From: Pseudolabrys sp.
GTDB lineage: Bacteria; Pseudomonadota; Alphaproteobacteria; Rhizobiales; Xanthobacteraceae
DNA: 24,377 bases
Assembly: GCA_029945495.1 (NCBI GenBank)
Contig: JAQSCR010000394.1
Span: 1-24,377, forward strand
Direction of reading: 5' to 3'
The first letter of the stretch is position 1; each line of letters begins with the position of its first letter. The notes beneath the pieces were generated by a model. That model was not told the DNA's origin. It worked only from the letters and a program-made list of their open reading frames with translations, and did not search any database. Below are positions 14,791-22,200 of the stretch, one piece after another. A program made the position numbers and the translations under genes.

Positions 14791-16146
14791 CTAACTCACC
14801 TTGTTCCCGCTCACCCGCAACGTCGGAAACTTCTCGGCGCCGCCGAGCGCGAGGTCGCCGCTCACGGCCTTGTGCCATTCGACGCCGACAATGGCGCCGC
14901 GCGTCGCGCCGGAGATTGAATTGTCGATAATCGCGGCCCGTCCCGCGCCGCGCACCACCGAGACGACGATGCCAAAAGGCGAACGGCGGATCGTGTTGCC
15001 GCTGGCCGTGACGTTGCGCAAATACGGCCCGAAGCCGAGCCTTAAACCCGCATAGGCGCAGTTTTCGATCGTGTTGCCGCTCGCAATCGTGTCGGCTTCG
15101 ACGCTGATGCCGAAGCCGTTGCCGGAGCCGTCGGTCAATGTGGAGAGCACACGCTGGCCGATATTGCGCACAATGTTGCCGCGCACCACGCCGCCATGGC
15201 CGCCGACGTCGAAATTGGTGACGGCGATGCCGTTAGCGGCGTCGTCGATGACGTTGTCGATGAAGCTCGCATTCTCATACTCGAACTCGGCATACATCGC
15301 GGTTTCGCCGAAGCCTTCGCAATTGTTGCCGATCACCTGGAAATCGGACGCGGCATTGCCGCGCACCGCCGAGAACGCGGCGCGGCGGATGACGTTGTCG
15401 CGCACGATGACGCCTGAGGCGCGAAACACGTTGACGCCATTGCCGTTCTGCCCGGAGCCGCCGGCGCGCGCCTGCGTGTCCTCGATGGTGTTGCCGGCGA
15501 CGATGCTGCCGTCGCTGCGTTTTGTACTCTGCCAGACGCGGATGCCGCCATTGCCGGACTTGGCAATTTTGTTGGCGCGAATCTCGAGGCCAAAATTGTC
15601 GACGGCATAGAGCGCGTTGTCGGCGGAGCCGGTAATCGAGTTGCCGGTGACCGCGCCGCTCGATTGGAACAGGCCGATGGCGTTGCCGTTGACATTCGCG
15701 ATCGTGCAGTCGGCGATGCGCAAGTTACGCGCGCCGGTGAGATTGATCAGGCCGCCGTCGTGCGCCAGCGGCACGTTGCCGCCGTCAAGGGTGAGGCCGG
15801 AGAGCGCCAGCGCGTCAGTGTCCTGCGCCGTCAGCAACGAAGGCCCGCGCGTCAATGCAAGGCGCGCCCCGCGTGCGCCGGTGAGTTGCGAGCCGGCGCG
15901 AAGCGTCAAAGGACCGCTGCGATAGAGGCCGGCCGCCAGCCATAGCGGCTGTTGCGCCTTCGCGGCACGGTCGATGGCGCGTTGCAACGCCAGCGTCTGG
16001 TCCCCGGCCGCATTGGCGCGAACGCCGAATTGCGCGGCGTCGAGACCTTCCGGCTTGCCTGGCGGCTTTTGCGCCTGCGCGCGCGACGGCGTCGCGAACA
16101 CAGTCGCGAGCGATCCGAGCAGCAGGTTGCGGCGGGACAGGAACAT
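14791..16146 (-). CDS. Tat-exported right-handed beta-helix protein (TIGR03808-like)
   Basis: This 451-residue protein starts with a twin-arginine signal, SRRNLLLGS at residues 4-12, then a hydrophobic stretch ending PSRAQAQ. The mature part has a pectate-lyase-like opening (AAQFGVRANAAGDQTLALQRAI) and then many turns of a parallel beta-helix, repeating patterns such as 'GNxIxxxxxxGIxV' and ending ISGATRGAIVGVEWHKAVSG. From memory this matches TIGR03808, a Tat-translocated repeat family largely limited to rhizobia and relatives. The fold suggests polysaccharide or surface binding or lyase/isomerase action, but no catalytic residues are clear. The ribosome-binding site is weak. The TIGR03809-like gene is in the same window, 6 kb away. 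Confidence 0.85.
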   Translation of the reverse strand: MFLSRRNLLLGSLATVFATPSRAQAQKPPGKPEGLDAAQFGVRANAAGDQTLALQRAIDRAAKAQQPLWLAAGLYRSGPLTLRAGSQLTGARGARLALTRGPSLLTAQDTDALALSGLTLDGGNVPLAHDGGLINLTGARNLRIADCTIANVNGNAIGLFQSSGAVTGNSITGSADNALYAVDNFGLEIRANKIAKSGNGGIRVWQSTKRSDGSIVAGNTIEDTQARAGGSGQNGNGVNVFRASGVIVRDNVIRRAAFSAVRGNAASDFQVIGNNCEGFGETAMYAEFEYENASFIDNVIDDAANGIAVTNFDVGGHGGVVRGNIVRNIGQRVLSTLTDGSGNGFGISVEADTIASGNTIENCAYAGLRLGFGPYLRNVTASGNTIRRSPFGIVVSVVRGAGRAAIIDNSISGATRGAIVGVEWHKAVSGDLALGGAEKFPTLRVSGNKVS

Positions 16147-16170
16147 GGCCGCATTTTGCCGTGGGAGAGG

Positions 16171-16902
16171 TTAAGTCCGGTTAACGGCGGCGGCGAGCGC
16201 CACCAGGATGTTTTGTCCGGCGCGAAATAGGTCTCCGGCGGTCAATGCCATCCTCCGCTCGTCCCCGCGAAGGCGGGGAGCCAGGGGCCAAAGAACTGGA
16301 TTCCCGCTGGAGCCTGTACTCGGGCCGGCCGACGGCCGGACCCGTGTGCGGGAATGAGCGGAGTGTATGGTCTTGGGCCTTGGATGCCGTTTGACCAAAG
16401 GGACATGCACGAACGCCGCCAGCCTCGGCCCGCCGCTCTCGCTCGCGCGCCAGCACAGATAATTGCACAGATAGCGCCCGGCATCGCGCGACAGCCTGAC
16501 CGGAACGCCCGCCGTCCTTGCCGCCGCCAGCAATCGCCGTTGCGGTGCCGGCATCATGCGATCCACTGGCTCGCCGTCGGCGATCACGCTTCGCCGCAGC
16601 ACCTTGCCCGAAGCGTCCGGCAACAGAGCCAGCGCGTTGCGCGCGCGCGTCTCGATGCGGATGAATTTGGTACGCGCCGCCAGCCCGAACATCAGCAGTG
16701 CGTCGGGTTTGTGCTCTGCGATCAGCGCGGGGAGGTCGCGATCAACGGCGGCGTAACTTGTCGCAAAGACATGCCCGACGATCCGCACATTCGCCAGTGC
16801 CGGCCGCCGCAGCTTTGTCAGCCGCTCAACCAAGTTGATCGTCGGATTAAACGGCGCGCCGGGGAAGGGCCCGAAGCCGGTGACGAGGATGGTGGGTGTC
16901 AA
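16171..16902 (-). CDS. pcp: Pyroglutamyl-peptidase I (peptidase C15) with an in-frame repeat insertion
   Basis: This cysteine peptidase removes N-terminal pyroglutamate. I prefer the TTG at 16902, because GGAGAG lies 7 bases upstream and the product then begins TPTILVTGFGPFPG as homologues do. A GTG at 16917 and an ATG at 17016 are longer options that add unrelated sequence. The 243-residue product keeps the catalytic triad: Glu84 (FIRIETR), Cys146 (RYLCNYLCW) and His166 (AAFVHVPL). Residues about 181-217 (SAHSRTRV... to ...LRGDERR) are encoded by a 111-bp palindromic repeat at 16253-16363. Without them the protein would be 206 residues, the usual size. The tail MALTAGDLFRAGQ resumes family sequence, so the enzyme may still fold, but activity is uncertain. 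Confidence 0.82.
   Translation of the reverse strand: MTPTILVTGFGPFPGAPFNPTINLVERLTKLRRPALANVRIVGHVFATSYAAVDRDLPALIAEHKPDALLMFGLAARTKFIRIETRARNALALLPDASGKVLRRSVIADGEPVDRMMPAPQRRLLAAARTAGVPVRLSRDAGRYLCNYLCWRASESGGPRLAAFVHVPLVKRHPRPKTIHSAHSRTRVRPSAGPSTGSSGNPVLWPLAPRLRGDERRMALTAGDLFRAGQNILVALAAAVNRT
16253..16363. repeat. Palindromic repeat inserted in the pcp coding sequence
   Basis: Inverted ends CTCCGCTC (16253-16260) and GAGCGGAG (16356-16363) enclose inner palindromes (CCCCGCGAAGGCGGGG; CGGGCCGGCCGACGGCCGGACCCG). The length is 111 bp, 37 codons, so the pcp frame is kept and no stop appears in that frame. Its translation (NPVLWPLAPRLRGDE) is the familiar product of alphaproteobacterial palindromic repeats, not of a peptidase. 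Confidence 0.8.
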
Positions 16903-16988
16903 CTGGCTTCTCTCCACCTGCGTCCCACGGTCAATGCCGGGCGTGTCCAGTATCCACGATGTCTGGCAAATTGTCGTTGGCTTTCCGT

Positions 16989-17064
16989 ATTCCCGCTTGA
17001 ACGAGAGCGCTCTCATGAGGCGTCATGACGGTGGAGCGGGATGCCGCGCCCGCGGGCGTGGGGA
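16989..17064. repeat. Direct repeat copy A flanking the nucleotidyltransferase cassette
   Basis: This 76-bp sequence is about 93% identical to copy B at 18452-18526 in the same orientation (4 mismatches and one 1-base gap by eye), including a 37-bp exact block at 17007-17043. It lies between the pcp start and the 3' end of the nucleotidyltransferase gene. Confidence 0.85.
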
Positions 17065-17083
17065 TAAGGTTCGACGTGCCGAT

Positions 17084-17905
17084 TCACGCGCGTGAAGAAC
17101 CCCAGTCAACCGCGTTGAATTCCGCGGGATTGGGCATGACTTCCGGTTCCTCCGTTGCGACCCGCAGAGCGATGTCGCCGCGCTTTCCTTCCGGTACTTC
17201 GATCGGCACACCGTCTTTGTCGACCGCAAGTATGCCGACCAGGTCGGTGGAGGCGCTCATGATGTACTTGTCGGCCGCGTCGAGCAGGCGCAGCGCTTCG
17301 TCACGAATGAATGCAGCCGACCAGTCGGCCGGAAGGCCCTTCACCGCCGCGAATTCCTCGGCGGGTATCGAGAGCGCGTGCCGGCGTATCTCGTCGATGG
17401 TTCGTCGCGGTGAAAAATTCGGCGGCTTGCCGGCAGCAGCGAGCACCAGGGGACCGAGCGGGCAATAGTGATGTCCGATGGCGACCAGATCCGCGATATC
17501 GCGCGCCTTCGAACGTCCCGACGCCGCGAGAATCTTGTTCACGGCAAGGTCGGCTTGATGCAGGCGGGCGCCCCATTCGTCGTCTTTGACAAGCGGGAAA
17601 AAGCGCCGCTTGGTTTCGGCAAACCACTGGATGACGGTCGACGCGGCGCCGTTGGAAACGGTTGCATCGACGCAGCCGTAGACGACGAAATCCTTATGCG
17701 TTTCGTATCCGGCGGCTTCGAGGATGGCGAGGTCCGCCACCGCCGCCCCGGTTACTTGCTCGTCACTGTCGTGAAAGATGTCGATGTCGTCCGATCCTCT
17801 CCGCCAGTTCTTATTGAGCATCAGGCCGCCTGCCAGATAGCTCGAGTCCGAGCGGTTCTTGGCAAGGTGCCTGAGGATGTCGCTCTGAATTCGGGTCAGG
17901 GCCAT
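17084..17905 (-). CDS. AbiEii-like nucleotidyltransferase, putative toxin
   Basis: This 273-residue protein starts at the ATG at 17905, one base after the stop of the upstream partner gene; a longer frame to 17968 lies inside that partner. It shows the minimal nucleotidyltransferase pattern AGGLMLN (25-31), then the GS...DxD motif GSDDIDIF (37-44), then a C-terminal ADLAVNKILAASGRSKARDIADL (118-140) carrying Lys124 and the RDxxDL element. These motifs are typical of AbiEii/AbiGii and related toxins that modify RNA or protein targets with nucleotides. Catalytic residues look intact. The short upstream partner and its operator-like promoter suggest a toxin-antitoxin pair. It could alternatively be a nucleotide-transfer enzyme in defence. 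No exact family is claimed. Confidence 0.75.
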   Translation of the reverse strand: MALTRIQSDILRHLAKNRSDSSYLAGGLMLNKNWRRGSDDIDIFHDSDEQVTGAAVADLAILEAAGYETHKDFVVYGCVDATVSNGAASTVIQWFAETKRRFFPLVKDDEWGARLHQADLAVNKILAASGRSKARDIADLVAIGHHYCPLGPLVLAAAGKPPNFSPRRTIDEIRRHALSIPAEEFAAVKGLPADWSAAFIRDEALRLLDAADKYIMSASTDLVGILAVDKDGVPIEVPEGKRGDIALRVATEEPEVMPNPAEFNAVDWGSSRA

Positions 17906-17906
17906 T

Positions 17907-18251
17907 TCAGCCTGCCAGTGCCGCCACGCGATCGAGCATTTTTCGACCCATGGCGAAGGCGCGGGCATCGCCTCGGTCGATCATGGCGCGAGCGACGACC
18001 GCGGCGCGCGAGCGCAGGTCGGGAAGCCGATTAAGATCGACATTGTCGAGAATGCGCGCGCGGTAGAGCCGCAGTGCGTCGTCATAGAGCGCTCTTAGTT
18101 CCTTGTTGCCTCGATATTCCGCGCGCAACCGCGAAGCCATGGCCAGGATTTCGTTGCGGGCGGCCGGCGGCACCAGCACTTCGATCCGCGCCAGGTCGGC
18201 GGCGCCGCCTTCGCTGCGGTATTTTTTGACGCGCTGACGGGCTGCGATCAT
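17907..18251 (-). CDS. Small ribbon-helix-helix-like protein, putative antitoxin/repressor
   Basis: This 114-residue basic protein is encoded directly upstream of the nucleotidyltransferase, with one base between stop and start. Its N-terminal part, RQRVKKYRSEGGAADL then ARIEVLVPPAARNEILAMA, has the 'RVxxYR...L..(I/V)EVxVP' shape of ribbon-helix-helix antitoxins (DUF3018/MazE-type), with a beta strand of alternating residues and a following helix. The rest is helical (YDDALRLYRARILDNVDL) and may bind the partner. It differs from the longer winged-helix AbiEi antitoxin of classical AbiE systems. AGAG about 7 bases upstream serves as a modest ribosome-binding site. The DNA-binding and antitoxin roles are inferred from shape and context. 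Confidence 0.65.
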   Translation of the reverse strand: MIAARQRVKKYRSEGGAADLARIEVLVPPAARNEILAMASRLRAEYRGNKELRALYDDALRLYRARILDNVDLNRLPDLRSRAAVVARAMIDRGDARAFAMGRKMLDRVAALAG

Positions 18252-18283
18252 CGCTGTTCTCTTTGTGGGGATCGCTTTTATAT

Positions 18284-18325
18284 ATCATACGTATCCCGGT
18301 TACGCAATAATATATCCCGGTTACG
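18284..18325 (-). promoter_or_regulatory. Promoter/operator of the nucleotidyltransferase cassette: two 13-bp direct repeats
   Basis: TATCCCGGTTACG occurs exactly twice, at 18292-18304 and 18313-18325, 21 bp apart start to start, which is two DNA turns. On the minus strand these read CGTAACCGGGATA. A TATGAT -10-like hexamer (18284-18289, minus) lies directly downstream, about 35 bases before the small gene's start. The surrounding 18270-18365 is strongly AT-rich compared with the rest of the window. This arrangement suits autoregulation by a dimeric ribbon-helix-helix repressor. Confidence 0.65.
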
Positions 18326-18451
18326 GACATAAGATATTGTTTTTAATGATATTATTTTTAATTGCTGAGGAGATTGCCGCCCCTCCATCCCGATGTCGAA
18401 AGTCCTTCTAGGACTATTGACCCACCCCTTATTCTGGACTATATTCCCTCC

Positions 18452-18526
18452 ATTCCCGCTCGACGAGGGCGCTCTCATGAGGCGTCATGACGGTGGAGCG
18501 GGATGTGGCGCCCGCGGGCGTGGGGA
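18452..18526. repeat. Direct repeat copy B flanking the nucleotidyltransferase cassette
   Basis: This 75-bp copy matches copy A at 16989-17064; the exact 37-bp block is 18469-18505. The start-to-start distance is 1463 bp, and the two copies enclose the two-gene cassette and its promoter. On this side the sequence runs on into a long non-coding repeat-like region. Confidence 0.85.
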
Positions 18527-18930
18527 AACGCACCTCACGCGCTCGGGCGGTGACGGGGCTCCGCTCGCAGGCAAAAGGACCTGCCGCCAGGAGCTGGCTG
18601 ACGGTGCGAAGCCGTTGGTCTTGCTGGGGCAAAAGAGGCTCGGTGCCCAAAAGGGCCGAGGCTCGGCCGCTTCGGGAAGGCTAATAGCCGCCGAAAGCGC
18701 GGCCCGTCTGCCGTAAGACGCCGCGATGGCGCGCCAGGAGGCGCCGCACCTTCTCAAAAAGAAGGTGCGACAGAGCACTAAAGGTCGCGCCGCTTGGCGC
18801 GCCATCCCCTCGTGTTTTGAGGGGACGGAATGAAAAAGGAAGACAGGCCTTGCCCGGGCCTCGACAAAGAACAGGGGCGATATCGCTTGTTCGAAAATTG
18901 GCTGTTTGAAAATTGAATCGGACCACTTCC
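18527..18930. repeat. Non-coding, palindrome-rich region next to copy B
   Basis: About 400 bp without a believable gene; open frames here (including one of 182 codons on the minus strand) have repeat-like composition and no start signals. It contains a 10-bp perfect stem (18745-18754 with 18760-18769, CAAAA loop), two copies of TGGCGCGCCA (18727-18736 and 18795-18804), a CCCCTC/GAGGGG stem (18806-18824), and a 15-bp imperfect tandem duplication (18888-18917). It looks like a structured interspersed repeat or the relic of one. Confidence 0.6.
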
Positions 18931-19079
18931 CGTCATGCCCGGGCTTGACCCGGGCATCCATGATGAAGGGCGTCGTCGCCGGACTTACGTAAGTCTGACG
19001 ATGGCCGATCCGCCTCATGGATTGCCGGGACATAAGGGCGTTTACGCCCTTCTTCGACGGGCTATGCCCGGCAATGACG
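18931..19079. repeat. Composite palindromic intergenic element
   Basis: The ends are near-perfect inverted (CGTCATGCCCGGGC against GCCCGGCAATGACG). Inside are the perfect palindrome GACTTACGTAAGTC (18982-18995) and the hairpin AAGGGCG/CGCCCTT (19034-19051). Its translation MPGLDPGIHDE is typical of alphaproteobacterial REP/BIME-type repeats. It ends 18 bp before the meaB stop. Confidence 0.85.
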
Positions 19080-19097
19080 ACGGTGGACGTGGCGAGC

Positions 19098-20096
19098 TTA
19101 CACCCCCAGCAGCGCCGCGATCTCCTCCACCGCCAAGGTCGGCGCCAGCTTCCCGGCCGCGACCGCGCTTTCAGCCTGACGCACCATGGCGCGGATCGCC
19201 GGGTCGCTGCGCAGCCGCGCGGTGAGGCGTTCCTCTAGCAGGGTCCACATCCATTTCACCTGCTGCTCGCGGCGAATCGCGGTGAGCTCGCCCGACGCCG
19301 TCATCTTCGCCTTGTGCGACAGCACCTGGTCCCACAGCGCGTCGATGCCGTTGCCGGTCAACGCCGAAAAGGTCACCACCGGCGGCGACCAGGTCAGCGT
19401 GCGGGGTGCAAGAATATGCAGCGCCGAGCGGAAATCCGCCGCCGCGGCATTGGCGCGGGCGATGTTGTCGCCATCGGCCTTGTTGACGGCGATCATGTCG
19501 GCGAGTTCGACGATGCCTTTCTTGATGCCTTGCAACTCGTCGCCGCTGCCGGCCACCATCAGCACCAGAAAGAAATCGGTCATGTCGGCGACCGCGGTTT
19601 CCGACTGGCCGACGCCGACGGTCTCGACGATGACGACGTCGTAGGAGGCGGCCTCGCACAGCAGCATGGTCTCGCGCGTTTTCGCGGCGACGCCGCCGAG
19701 CGTGCCGGAGGAGGGTGACGGACGGATGAAGGCGTTGGGATCGACAGCGAGCCGAGCCATCCGCGTCTTGTCGCCGAGGATCGAGCCGCCGGTGCGGCTC
19801 GACGACGGATCGACCGCCAGCACCGCGACCTTGTGGCCCTTGGCGGTTAGGCTGTGGCCGAGCGCGTCGATGGTGGTGGATTTGCCGGCGCCGGGCGCGC
19901 CGGTGATGCCGAGCCGCACCGCCTTGCCGGTGAACGGCAGCAGCTCCTGCACTAGAAGATGCGCGGTTTTGCGGTGATCGGCGCGCTTGCTCTCGATCAG
20001 CGTGATCGCGCGCGCCAACGTGGCGCGGTCGCCGGCGCGAATGGATTTCGCGAGATTCTGGGCAAGATCAGGCGGCGCGGAGGGACGGGCGGACAT
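19098..20096 (-). CDS. meaB: Methylmalonyl-CoA mutase-associated GTPase MeaB (ArgK family)
   Basis: This 332-residue G-protein chaperone loads and protects adenosylcobalamin in methylmalonyl-CoA mutase. Motifs are the P-loop GAPGAGKST (66-74), the MeaB signature DPSSSRTGGSILGDKTRM (96-113), ETVGVGQSE (158-166) and the guanine-specifying NKAD (205-208). The length matches the family. The mutase genes are not in this window, and the neighbours (repeats and a TctABC transporter) do not share the pathway, so the gene appears to stand alone. AAGAGG lies close before the ATG as a ribosome-binding site. A closely related family, IcmF-associated or ArgK-like kinase, is an older name for the same proteins. 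Confidence 0.94.
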   Translation of the reverse strand: MSARPSAPPDLAQNLAKSIRAGDRATLARAITLIESKRADHRKTAHLLVQELLPFTGKAVRLGITGAPGAGKSTTIDALGHSLTAKGHKVAVLAVDPSSSRTGGSILGDKTRMARLAVDPNAFIRPSPSSGTLGGVAAKTRETMLLCEAASYDVVIVETVGVGQSETAVADMTDFFLVLMVAGSGDELQGIKKGIVELADMIAVNKADGDNIARANAAAADFRSALHILAPRTLTWSPPVVTFSALTGNGIDALWDQVLSHKAKMTASGELTAIRREQQVKWMWTLLEERLTARLRSDPAIRAMVRQAESAVAAGKLAPTLAVEEIAALLGV

Positions 20097-20103
20097 GGCC
20101 TCT

Positions 20104-20160
20104 TATAGCGTTTTCAAGCGAAGTGGGTACCGGTTCGCGTGAAGAAAACGCGTCAAACAA
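20104..20160. repeat. Short palindromic repeat upstream of meaB
   Basis: Nested inverted repeats GCGTTTTC (20108-20115) with GAAAACGC (20144-20151), and GCGAA (20118-20122) with TTCGC (20134-20138), surround GGTACC. I recognise the string GTGGGTACCGGTTCGCGTG as a common small intergenic repeat in Bradyrhizobium-type genomes. It lies between tctA and meaB. Confidence 0.75.
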
Positions 20161-20186
20161 ATAAGTAGCCGAAGGCGGGCGCGCCG

Positions 20187-21701
20187 TCACGCCCCCGGCG
20201 TCGTATCGAGACCGGGGATGAGGCCGGCCTTCGGATTGAAGCCGCGCCAGAGCATCGCGCCCCAGATCAGAATGGTCGCGGCGCCGAGGCAGGCGGCGAT
20301 CGGCCGCTCGAAGAAGAACAGCAGCGAGCCGTCGGCCTTGATCATCGAGGTCATGAAGTTCTGCTCGAGCATTTCGCCGAGCACGAGGCCGAGAATGGCC
20401 GGTGCGATCGGAAAGCCGTTCTCTTCCATCAGCCAGCCGACCATGCCCATCACCAGCATGATGATGATGCCGAAGGTCGAATTGGTCATGGCGTAGGCGC
20501 CGACCACGCAGAAAATGAGGATGATCGGCAGCAGCACGTTGCGGGGCACGCGCAGGATCTGCTTGCCGCTCTTGATCGCCAGCCAGCCGAGCGGCAACAT
20601 CAGAATATTGGCGAGAATGAAGATGATGAAGACGGCATAGATGAATTGCGGGTTCTGCAGAAACACGGTTGGGCCGGGGTTCATGCCCTTCATGTACAGG
20701 ACGCCGATGACGATGGCGGTGATCGAGTCGCCGGGAATGCCGAACACCAAAGCCGGGATCCAGGCGCCGCCGAGCGCGGAGTTGTTGGCCGAGGTGGCGT
20801 CGACGATGCCCTCGATGTGGCCGGTGCCGAATTTCTCCGGCTCCTTGGAAAAGCGCTTCGACACCGCGAAGGAAATCCAGGCGGCGATGTCGGCGCCGGC
20901 GCCAGGCAGGGCGCCGATGACGACGCCGATGGCCGAGCCGCGCAGGAAGTTGAACCAGTATTTCTTGAACACGCCGAACACGCCGGTGAAGATGTTGCCG
21001 ATCTTCTGCGATAGCACCGCGCCCTGCTGGTCGACGGTGACGGCGCCGCGCAACAGTTCGGACAGCGCGAACATGCCGATCATCGCCGGGATGAAGCTGA
21101 TGCCCTGCAGCAGTTCGACGTTGCCGAAGGTGAAGCGCGGAAAGCCGGCGGCCGGATCGATGCCGATGCAGTTGATGGCCAGGCCGAACAGTAGCGAGGT
21201 AATTCCCTTGAGCGGGTCCTCGCTGGTCATGAACACGGCACAGGTCAGCCCGAGCAGCGCCAGCCAGAAATATTCGAACGACGAGAAATGGATGGCGGCT
21301 TCGGCCAGCGCCGGCGCACAGAGGATGAGGATGGCGACGCCGATCAGCCCGCCGAGCACCGAGAAGACGAGGTTGACGCCGAGGTTGAGGTCGAGCTCGC
21401 CCTTCTTCGACATCGCGTAGCTCTCGTCGGTATAGGCGGCGGAGGCGGGCGTGCCGGGAATGCGCAGCAAAGCTGCGGGAATGTCGCCGGCGAAAATCGC
21501 CATCGCGGTAGCGGTGACGATGGCCCCTAACGCCGGCACCGGGTCCATGAAGAAGGTGATCGGCACCAGGAGCGCGGTTGCCATGGTCGCCGTCAGTCCC
21601 GGCATCGCGCCGACGAACATGCCGAAAGCGGCGGAGGCGATAATGACGAAAAGGACCTTGAGGTCGAAAATCAATGCGGCGGCCGCGAGGAAGGCATCCA
21701 T
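20187..21701 (-). CDS. tctA: Tripartite tricarboxylate transporter large permease TctA
   Basis: This 504-residue membrane protein has about eleven or twelve hydrophobic segments. The conserved TctA loops are visible: GAMPGLTATMATALLVP near the N-terminus, a GIPGTPASAAYTD-type loop (here RIPGTPASAAYTD), GALPGAGADIAAWISF mid-protein and FGIPGDSITAIV. It forms the ion-driven channel of a TTT uptake system for small carboxylates such as citrate or other organic acids. It begins 7 bp after tctB, so the two are one transcript. It is the last gene of the tctC-B-A unit. Confidence 0.95.
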   Translation of the reverse strand: MDAFLAAAALIFDLKVLFVIIASAAFGMFVGAMPGLTATMATALLVPITFFMDPVPALGAIVTATAMAIFAGDIPAALLRIPGTPASAAYTDESYAMSKKGELDLNLGVNLVFSVLGGLIGVAILILCAPALAEAAIHFSSFEYFWLALLGLTCAVFMTSEDPLKGITSLLFGLAINCIGIDPAAGFPRFTFGNVELLQGISFIPAMIGMFALSELLRGAVTVDQQGAVLSQKIGNIFTGVFGVFKKYWFNFLRGSAIGVVIGALPGAGADIAAWISFAVSKRFSKEPEKFGTGHIEGIVDATSANNSALGGAWIPALVFGIPGDSITAIVIGVLYMKGMNPGPTVFLQNPQFIYAVFIIFILANILMLPLGWLAIKSGKQILRVPRNVLLPIILIFCVVGAYAMTNSTFGIIIMLVMGMVGWLMEENGFPIAPAILGLVLGEMLEQNFMTSMIKADGSLLFFFERPIAACLGAATILIWGAMLWRGFNPKAGLIPGLDTTPGA

Positions 21702-21708
21702 GCTGTGC

Positions 21709-22185
21709 TCACAAAATCGAGTTAAGCCAGCCGCGCGGCAGCGGCACGCGGAGCAGCGTCGAGAAGAACCAGTGGATGATGAGCGTCGCAGCGATGGCGG
21801 TGATCACTGCCGTCAGCGGCTTGACGCTGAGCCAGAGGAACAGGGCGCCGAGGAACAGGAGCGCGATTGGAATGAAGCCGACGGTCTCGGAGGCGACGAT
21901 GTACAGCAGCAGTAGACCCAGCATCAGCAGAAAGCTGCCGAGCCGCCACGGCTCGTGCACCCACGGCGCGATCTCGACCCACGGCGCGCCGGTGGTGCGG
22001 TGCGCGGCGAGGCCCTTGCGGACCAGCAGAGCGCCGCAGACGATCAGCCCGCTGGCCATGATGCGGGGAAACAGCGACGGCCCGTATTTCTGGCCGGGGA
22101 ATTCGGGAAAGTGCGCGGTCAGCGCGATCATCGCCGCCGCCAGCAGTATGAGCACAAGTCCGCTGATTGCGTCGTTGGCGCGCAT
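21709..22185 (-). CDS. tctB: Tripartite tricarboxylate transporter small permease TctB
   Basis: This 158-residue protein has four hydrophobic helices, the standard size and layout of TctB (DUF1468). It starts with SGLVLILLAAAMIALTAHF and includes the family's GPSLFPRIMA segment. It associates with TctA in the inner membrane. Its gene lies between tctC and tctA on the minus strand, separated from tctC by a terminator-like hairpin and almost abutting tctA. Confidence 0.9.
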   Translation of the reverse strand: MRANDAISGLVLILLAAAMIALTAHFPEFPGQKYGPSLFPRIMASGLIVCGALLVRKGLAAHRTTGAPWVEIAPWVHEPWRLGSFLLMLGLLLLYIVASETVGFIPIALLFLGALFLWLSVKPLTAVITAIAATLIIHWFFSTLLRVPLPRGWLNSIL

Positions 22186-22200
22186 CGCAACTCCATCCGG

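Noticed and set aside
16903..17016. N-terminal extension of pcp from the ATG at 17016
   Set aside because: The extra 38 residues are not family-like and run close to direct repeat A; the TTG at 16902 has a well-spaced GGAGAG site and gives the normal N-terminus.
17907..17968. Longer start of the nucleotidyltransferase at 17968
   Set aside because: It would lie inside the upstream partner gene; the ATG at 17905, one base after the partner's stop, is a normal coupled start and begins with the family-like MALTRIQSDILRHL.
18082..18330. 82-codon minus-strand frame starting in the AT-rich promoter
   Set aside because: It overlaps the small RHH-like gene in another frame and the operator repeats; the basic low-complexity translation has no family features.
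18485..19033. 182-codon minus-strand open frame in the repeat region
   Set aside because: It runs through palindromic repeats and direct repeat B, contains the typical repeat translation (MDARVKPGHDGK), and lacks a start signal. I treat it as non-coding.
16253..19079. CRISPR array
   Set aside because: The repeats here are few, long, unevenly spaced and mostly palindromic intergenic elements; there are no regular spacers and no cas genes.
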